Source of the DNA: Olsenella profusa DSM 13989
GTDB taxonomy: Bacteria; Actinomycetota; Coriobacteriia; Coriobacteriales; Atopobiaceae
Direction of reading: 5' to 3'
Length of the DNA: 64,000 nucleotides
Assembly: GCF_030811115.1 (NCBI RefSeq)
Contig: NZ_JAUSQK010000001.1
Coordinates: forward strand, 372,001 to 436,000
In this document: one piece after another, positions 50,949 to 64,000 of the stretch
Numbering within the stretch: position 1 is the first letter of the stretch
How the letters are laid out: every line of letters starts with the position of its first letter
The notes under the pieces: model-generated
Seen by the model: only the letters and a program-made list of their open reading frames with translations
What the model was told of the DNA's origin: nothing
Databases searched by the model: none
Program-made: the position numbers and the translations under genes

Positions 50949-53688
50949 CACTCCCCTCGCCTGAACTTGAACCGGAACCTTGTACCAGCAACGCTCAGGG
51001 CTGCCAGAATGGCACCAGCCCCAATGAGCAAGGGTGCATGGGAGCCGCCCACCGAGCCAACGAGGCCGGTGATTGGCACGTCCTGCTTGCTGTTCGTGAA
51101 GCTCACCGTCGTGTCGCCCGCGAGCGAGAAGCTCGACTCAACGCCCGTGCCATCGGTCGCGGTGCCATTGTCAACGGTATAGCTGGCGGAATAGCCATCG
51201 GCGTTGGTCTCCTTGATGGTGACGTGGTCGCCAGGCAGCAGTACCTTCCCGTCATCGGGGGCAATGCCCTCCTGCTCGCCATCCGCAAGCGATGCCGTCC
51301 TCTCGAGGATGGTCTCACCGCCACGTGTGACCGTCACGTCAAAGTCGAACTTCTTGGTCCTGTCTGACAGATCACCCGTCACGCCCTTCTTGACGGTCAG
51401 GGAGGGTATCTCGCGATTCGAGACGATGACCGGCGTGTCAGGATCATCGTGCCGAATCGCGAAGGTGTTGGTGTCCTGCCCATACACGGTGACGGTGGTG
51501 CTGTAGTCGCCTGCGCTCGTGCCCGACGGATACCCGGTCTCCGCAACCGTATAGGTGTCCTCGAGACGCAGGTTGGTCATGACCTTGCGCTCTCCGGGCC
51601 TCAGGTCATACGTCTGGTCATATCCGTTGCTGCTGGTGACGTGAATGGCATAGGTCTGGCTGGGATCATCACTCGTCACCTCGTTGCCCTGCTTGTCATA
51701 GAGCCTCTTCTCCACGACGAGCAGCGTGGGATTGACCTGAGGGATGGGGAACGGGGAATCTTGGCGGTGCCCCGTCGTATCGATATAGCTAAGCCTGGCG
51801 TCGCCATTGGTGGCATACATGCCATCGGTGGGACTGGCATCCAATATGCTGTCATCGACCTCGACGCGATAGTGCAGCTCGGCATACTTGACGTCGGGAT
51901 GACTCGCGTCGATGGGTGTCGTGAGCGTGCCGAGGTCGTCCCAGTGCAGCCTCTTCTCGTTCGCATCGTAGCTTGCCGTACCCTGCGTGGCGGTGATGTC
52001 CGCGATGCTGCCGCCCGGGACGCTGAAGCCCGTCCCCAGGGGATCCGTCACCGATGCATCCTGCACCGCATCATTGATCCTACCGGCGATATCCTGATAA
52101 ATCTGACTCAGGTCGGAAGGGCTTGCGGTGTAGCTGTGATTCGGGGTGGCAATGTCCTGGAGGATCCCCGTCCCCCTGGGGCCGGCCTCCAGGGCGATCG
52201 TCCACATGGTGGACCCGTCGTCCTTGGCAAAGCCAGACTCGGCTATCGCGCTGTTGCCATTGTTGTAGCGTGCCTCACGTCCTCTGTACCAGCCATACTG
52301 CTGTGTCAAGGTACCACCGTTGCCCACTCTTGACGTGTGGTCGAACTGTCCTTCTGGCACCGCCGTAGAGGTCTCGTAGTGCCCGCCGACGGCAGTCAGG
52401 TAGTCGTTTGGGCTAAGGATCCCATAGCTGTACGTCGGCTCGCCGTCGGACAGCAGCACGATGTTCTTGATATGTAGCGTGCCTCACGTCCTCTGTACCA
52501 GCCATACTGCTGTGTCAAGGTACCACCGTTGCCCACTCTTGACGTGTGGTCGAACTGTCCTTCTGGCACCGCCGTAGAGGTCTCGTAGTGCCCGCCGACG
52601 GCAGTCAGGTAGTCGTTTGGGCTAAGGATCCCATAGCTGTACGTCGGCTCGCCGTCGGACAGCAGCACGATGTTCTTGATATCAGCCGTCGAGCTGGCAA
52701 GCAGCTGCCTCGCCCGGTAGATACCCGCCTGGGTAAAGGTGCCGCCGTTGGCGCGGAGGCCATTGATGGCCCTCTTGAGGGCGGCGGCGTCATTCGTCAG
52801 CTCCTGGTTGGTCTTGACAACGGAGTCGTAGGAGACCACCGCAATGTGCGTGTTGCTGCCACCACCGTTGGACAGCAGCGTGTCGACGAAGCTGTTGGCC
52901 GCCTCCCGTGCCTCCTCGATACGATAGTTGTCCCGCATGCTGCCCGAGGTGTCGATGACGAGGACGATGTCACTCGTCTTCCTCGAGTCCTTGCCCTCCA
53001 CGCGCAGGGTCACGTCCCATGTGTTGACCATACCCGGAACTGGCGTGGCCGTCTTGAAGAGCATGACCTCGCCCGGGCTCTGGGGATGGTCGGTCCCTAT
53101 GGTGGGACCTGTTGGCGAGTTGCCTCTCATAAGCTGGGCGTTCAGGCGGTTGCGCAAGCCATTGCCGGTGCCAAAGCCAGGCGCGGTGGGTGCACTGTAG
53201 TTGTCCGGAAGCCCTGTGGACGATTCGGGACCCGTGAGGTGGTCGAGGTTCTCCCCCTTCGTGGGATCGGAATCATCGACCGTACCCCGTCCGTCAGCGG
53301 TGTCAGTCCCCTTGGCGTCGGCATTGGTCCCATCCGCGGCCACGGCCTTGAAGTTCGCGACATACGCGGCCGTCTTCTTGGGAGGTGTGAAGGTAGCGTC
53401 GGTGCTCACCTCCTTGCCATCGCACGTCCAGTCAACGAATGCGTAGCCATCGGAGGGCCTGGCGGTAACCGCAGCCACATCGCTGGCATCTCCAACGGCA
53501 AATGTCTGAGTCAGGGCGTCCTGTGGATCCAGCGTGCCGCCCTCGCCAGCCGTAAACGTGATGGTCACTGTTCCCGACGTGGCATCCTCAGCATACGTCC
53601 TCACGGTGGCACCACGTGCCATCGCGAAGCATGCCACGAGAACGATCGCGGTCAGAGTTATCCAGACCTTGGCAAACCTCTTTCTCAT
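50948..53688 (-). pseudogene. VWA pilus-tip adhesin, frameshifted by 209-bp duplication
   Basis: Removing one 209-bp copy gives a single 844-codon frame. It has a signal peptide, a Big/InlB-like repeat (FTAGEGGTLDPQDALTQTF), a VWA domain with intact MIDAS (VLVIDTSGSM, then GGTFTQAG and LLSDGEP), two Cna-B-like domains (LVVEKRLYDK; LTVKKGVTGD) and a sorting signal VPITG, close to VPPTG of streptococcal Cpa. As read, the N-terminal piece ends in a stop at 52396-52398 and the C-terminal half is off frame. Start ATG at 53688, with GAGAGG upstream. First gene of the pilus operon, overlapping sipA. Confidence 0.85.
52264..52681. repeat. Perfect 209-bp tandem duplication
   Basis: Units 52264-52472 and 52473-52681 appear identical. 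They cover part of the VWA-encoding region (from LLSDGEPTYSYG to YRGREARY). Since 209 is not a multiple of three, the reading frame is broken; one copy restores it. Confidence 0.9.
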
Positions 53689-53930
53689 CACTGCAACCTC
53701 TCGTTTGGCTACGTCCTAGCCCGTACGCCCGTGTGAGATGACTTTAGAAACCTTAAAGAGCGTGCCACGAACCAATGTCGAGCATATGCGGTTGGCCATT
53801 GCATTCCGCCGCTCAATCACCCAGCTCTAATTACCATAACAGATACCTCAATTATTTCTTTGCGAAACCTTGCGTTTTTTTGCTCACAACCGTTCGCGTT
53901 GGCACTCGCTTCGTACATAGCTATCCCCTC
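53689..53930. promoter_or_regulatory. Upstream region of pilus operon
   Basis: AT-richer leader of the adhesin gene on the minus strand, including the left target duplication of the insertion sequence. A promoter must lie here or further right, but no well-spaced -35/-10 pair is clear. Confidence 0.4.
53849..53930. repeat. Left direct repeat of IS (target duplication)
   Basis: 82 bases identical to 55900-55981; the match continues seven more bases to the left (GATACCT/CC) with one mismatch. Confidence 0.9.
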
Positions 53931-55899
53931 CACTCTTCCGCAGCAACAAATCCTGAATAGAGCGCAGGACACCTACTCCAAGCAGCCCGGATGGGCTTTA
54001 CTTTTTTGTCAAGTTTATAGAATGTTATGCGCGTTGTATTGTGTTGTATGTGCTAATATATGGGGTGGCCTTCGAGAGCGGAGGGGCGGAAGATGTTTCT
54101 GAAGAGGACCCCACAGAGGAACGGACGGGTGAAGCTCTCTGTATGTGAGAGCTACCGGGTCGGCAAGAAGACCAAGCAGCGCCAAGTGAGGTCTTTGGGC
54201 TATATCGACGAGCTCGAGGAGGAGCATCAAGACCCCATCGAGTGGGGACGGGCCCAGGCCCTTGAGATGACTCGCGAGAAGAAAGAGGGCGAGCAGGCTC
54301 TTCCCCTCGAGATCCACCCCCTGGAGAAGATCGACAGGAGGGGGACCAACAGGAAGAACCTGGGGTGCGCGATCGCGCTTGCCGTCTACAGCGCCCTGGG
54401 GATCGAGCAAGTGCTGCGCAACTACCTGCGCGGCAGGAGCGTGGCATACGACCTCAACAGCGTAACGAGGCTGCTCGTGACAGAGCGGATCCTAGGGCCA
54501 GGGTCCAAGCGCGCAGCCTGGCAGAACAGGGAGAGGTACTTCTTCAAGAGCGACTTCACGGACGATGATCTCTACAGGGCCTTAGACGAGCTCGCGAGGG
54601 CCAAGGACAAGGTCGTCTCCTCCATGAACAGGCGGATAGCGGCCGCGGGCATGAGGGACATGTCCTGCGTCTACTACGACGTCACCAACTACTACTTCGA
54701 AAGCGACGCCCAGGACGAGCTGAGGAAGCGCGGGGTCTCCAAGGAGAACAGGAGGAGCCCGATCGTGCAGATGGGGCTCCTGCAGGACGAGAGGGGCATC
54801 CCCATCTGCTACAGGAAGTTTTCGGGCAACACCCCAGACGCCCAGACCATGATCCCCGTGCTCTCCGACCTCAAGCGCGACTACGGGATGGACAGGCTCA
54901 TAGCCGTCGCCGACAAGGGCCTCAACTCGTCGGACAACATAGCGGCGGCCGTGGCCAGGGGGGACGGCTTCGTCTTCTCCCAGTCGGCACGCGGCACCAA
55001 GTCGGACGCCGCCCTGAAGAGGTGGCTCACGGACGACCAGGGCTACCGCCACATGGGAGACGACTTCAAGATCAAGAGCAAGCAGGGCTTCAAGGCCTGC
55101 CACATCAAGGCAGGGGATACGAAGGGCGGAAAGCCCAAGGACATAAGGATTCCCGTGAAGTACGTCGGCTTCTGGTCAAGGAAGTACCAGGAGCGTGCCC
55201 GCCACGACAGGGCCAAGGTGATCGAGAGGGCACGCACGCTCATTAAAAGCCCCGCCGCCTTCAGCGCCCATGAGGCCCATGGGGCGGCAAAGTACGTGAG
55301 GGGCCTCACCTTCGACAGGGACACGGGCACTATTGCCGATGCCCGCAAGCTCTCCCTGGATGAGGATGCCATCAGGGAGGCAGAGGACTTGGACGGCTAC
55401 TACCTCGTCGTCACAAGCGAGACAGACTGGCAGGACGAGAAGATACTCGATGCCTACCGGGAGCTCTGGCGGATAGAGGAGTCCTTCAAACTCACCAAGT
55501 CAGAGCTCAGGACCAGGCCCGTCTACGTCTGGACGGACGCCCATATAGAGGCCCACTTCCTCACGTGCTTCGTGGCCCTCACGATCCTTCGGATCCTGCA
55601 GTGCCAGACGGGTGTCCCCGCGGCCCACATAAGACGTGAGATCAAGGCCATGTCAGCCACGAACTTCGATTCCAACTGGTGGGTGTTCGACCACAGGACG
55701 GACGAGTCTGACGCCCTGGCCGCCTCCTGTGGCCTCGAGGAGCTCAAGCTCAAGTTCCTCACAACCAAGCAGGCCAAACAGGTCTTAGCTAAGGCAAATA
55801 GGCTAACGCTCCAACACAGAGGATAGTCAGCCACCCATCAACAGAACCGCAGCTAACCAGTACTGTCTTTGCTATCTAGCTGCGGAAAATGGGATACCC
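53931..55899 (+). mobile_element. IS1634-family insertion sequence
   Basis: A 1.97-kb element with one transposase gene. The ends show a short imperfect inverted repeat around TTCCGCAGC (about 53937-53945 and, inverted, 55879-55887). It is flanked by 82-bp direct repeats; very long target duplications are known for IS1634 and IS1549 relatives. Confidence 0.85.
54093..55826 (+). CDS. IS1634-family transposase
   Basis: A 577-residue DDE transposase that moves the surrounding element. The start fits the family (MFLKRTPQRNGRVKLSVCES, AGGGGCGGAAG upstream). The catalytic residues appear as Asp in SCVYYDVTNYYFES, Asp in LIAVADKGLNSSDN and Glu in YRELWRIEESFKLTKSEL, the Y-R-E signature of the IS4-like superfamily. 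The frame is intact, so it may still be active. It points away from the pilus operon and toward rpoC. Confidence 0.93.
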   Translation: MFLKRTPQRNGRVKLSVCESYRVGKKTKQRQVRSLGYIDELEEEHQDPIEWGRAQALEMTREKKEGEQALPLEIHPLEKIDRRGTNRKNLGCAIALAVYSALGIEQVLRNYLRGRSVAYDLNSVTRLLVTERILGPGSKRAAWQNRERYFFKSDFTDDDLYRALDELARAKDKVVSSMNRRIAAAGMRDMSCVYYDVTNYYFESDAQDELRKRGVSKENRRSPIVQMGLLQDERGIPICYRKFSGNTPDAQTMIPVLSDLKRDYGMDRLIAVADKGLNSSDNIAAAVARGDGFVFSQSARGTKSDAALKRWLTDDQGYRHMGDDFKIKSKQGFKACHIKAGDTKGGKPKDIRIPVKYVGFWSRKYQERARHDRAKVIERARTLIKSPAAFSAHEAHGAAKYVRGLTFDRDTGTIADARKLSLDEDAIREAEDLDGYYLVVTSETDWQDEKILDAYRELWRIEESFKLTKSELRTRPVYVWTDAHIEAHFLTCFVALTILRILQCQTGVPAAHIRREIKAMSATNFDSNWWVFDHRTDESDALAASCGLEELKLKFLTTKQAKQVLAKANRLTLQHRG

Positions 55900-55981
55900 C
55901 AATTATTTCTTTGCGAAACCTTGCGTTTTTTTGCTCACAACCGTTCGCGTTGGCACTCGCTTCGTACATAGCTATCCCCTC
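55900..55981. repeat. Right direct repeat of IS (target duplication)
   Basis: Identical to 53849-53930 over 82 bp. It marks the right edge of the insertion sequence. Confidence 0.9.
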
Positions 55982-56056
55982 TACCCCATAGGGCGCATGT
56001 TGGTGGATAGAATACGGAGGATGCACGAGTCCCCTTCGTATGCCGCGCGGCGGCAT

Positions 56057-56232
56057 GGGAGCGAAATGGCCCCAAGTGCGTGCCCAGGCACGTGCCCATG
56101 GCACGTCGACGACGTCCACGGATGACAAAGGCCCAGGATTGGGATTCGCGAAGGCGCCAGATGGCCCCCGGTTTCCCTGTGAGCTTGCCTTGCGCCCTGA
56201 CGTCGGGACGCACTTGAGGCCATTTCGCTCCC
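56057..56232. repeat. TIR element copy D
   Basis: 176 bp. The left end is GGGAGCGAAATGGCCCCAAG-TGCGTGC; the right end is the complement with two differences (GGACGCACTTGAGGCC). The interior is in the same orientation as copy C, sharing CCCAGGATTGGGATTCG. The left flank CGGCGGCAT matches the flank of A. It lies between the IS and the rpoC terminator. Confidence 0.85.
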
Positions 56233-56429
56233 TCGAGAGCATCATGACCATCCGCATAGCGGATGGTCTGCCCTTGGCTGGGGCACGACCCTTCGGGGCC
56301 GACGACCCGGACGATCACCGTGCCAGAGGGTGAAGCCTTCTGCCATATGACGGGAGTCCATCGGCCGAATGGGTGGACCTGCATGCCGCGCGAAGGGCGC
56401 GCGGCACAGGGCTGGGGGCCCTGTATGAA
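56233..56429. other. Hairpin-rich spacer after copy D
   Basis: No gene is seen. GACCATCCGC / GCGGATGGTC form a perfect 10-bp hairpin at 56246-56268, and GCCGCGCGAAGGGCGCGCGGC forms another near 56385-56405. Confidence 0.55.
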
Positions 56430-56466
56430 GGTCGGGCCCCCACCGCACTGCGATGGGGGCCCGACC
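56430..56466 (-). terminator. Terminator hairpin after rpoC
   Basis: Perfect 12-bp arms GGTCGGGCCCCC and GGGGGCCCGACC around 13 bases, 37 bp past the rpoC stop on the minus strand. The U-run is weak (TTCATAC). Confidence 0.7.
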
Positions 56467-56502
56467 TGCTGACTCCTTGCGGCGATACCACCTGTAGGGG
56501 AC

Positions 56503-60945
<4,443 letters not shown>

Positions 60946-60950
60946 GTTCG

Positions 60951-64000
<3,050 letters not shown>

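Noticed and set aside
55835-56257. Similar short frames across element copies (RNGLKCVPTS, RTGPKCVPTS) suggesting an encoded peptide
   Set aside because: The frames are interrupted, differ in start and frame between copies, and reflect DNA-level repeat similarity.

Overview
The window comes from a high-GC actinobacterium, most likely of class Coriobacteriia (Olsenella/Atopobium type). This is inferred from GC-rich codon use, the ribosomal/rpo gene set, a lactose-tagatose-6-phosphate pathway and sortase-built pili together in one genome, and an IS1634-type insertion sequence. The genus is an inference; no database search was possible. I saw no tRNA, rRNA or CRISPR array.

Region 1 (1-7.5 kb) is mixed accessory DNA. 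It holds the 5' end of an AAA+ ATPase gene behind twin palindromic operators, recQ, a 3-hydroxyacyl-CoA dehydrogenase, a flavin reductase, an ABC importer whose permease and ATPase are fused, and a decayed rpiB-like pseudogene.

Region 2 (7.5-19.4 kb) is a lactose/galactose-6-phosphate regulon. lacF-lacE-lacG (import and hydrolysis) are transcribed leftward and lacR-lacA-lacB-lacC rightward from one 650-bp control region. No lacD is present; a class II aldolase with its own DeoR-type regulator probably performs the last step. A neighbouring galactitol-type PTS gene looks like an in-frame deletion joining the front of IIA to the back of IIC.

Region 3 (19.4-26.6 kb) carries small repeats, pth, nfnA-nfnB, pyrE, a glycosyltransferase, truA and a GNAT acetyltransferase.

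Region 4 (26.6-44.8 kb) is the S10-spc-alpha ribosomal supercluster on the minus strand, rplC to rplQ. rpsJ is missing from its usual first position. The cluster is broken twice. A plus-strand nuclease-like gene, bracketed by two copies of a terminal-inverted-repeat element and preceded by a terminator, separates rplX from rplE. Another copy of the element separates secY from adk.

Region 5 (45-53.7 kb) is a pilus island with the same gene order as the streptococcal FCT islands: tip adhesin, SipA-like signal peptidase, major pilin, class B sortase, minor pilin. A separate Cna-B adhesin unit follows. The tip-adhesin gene is frameshifted by a perfect 209-bp tandem duplication.

Region 6 (53.8-64 kb) has an IS1634-family element flanked by 82-bp direct repeats, another element copy, then rpoC and most of rpoB. 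The RpoC C-terminus carries a domain resembling the alpha-subunit C-terminal domain.

The most novel signals are (a) a family of five 175-197-bp elements with 26-29-bp terminal inverted repeats, including the nuclease gene framed by two of them, (b) the duplication-inactivated pilus tip gene, (c) the alphaCTD-like domain on RpoC, and (d) the IIA-IIC fusion.
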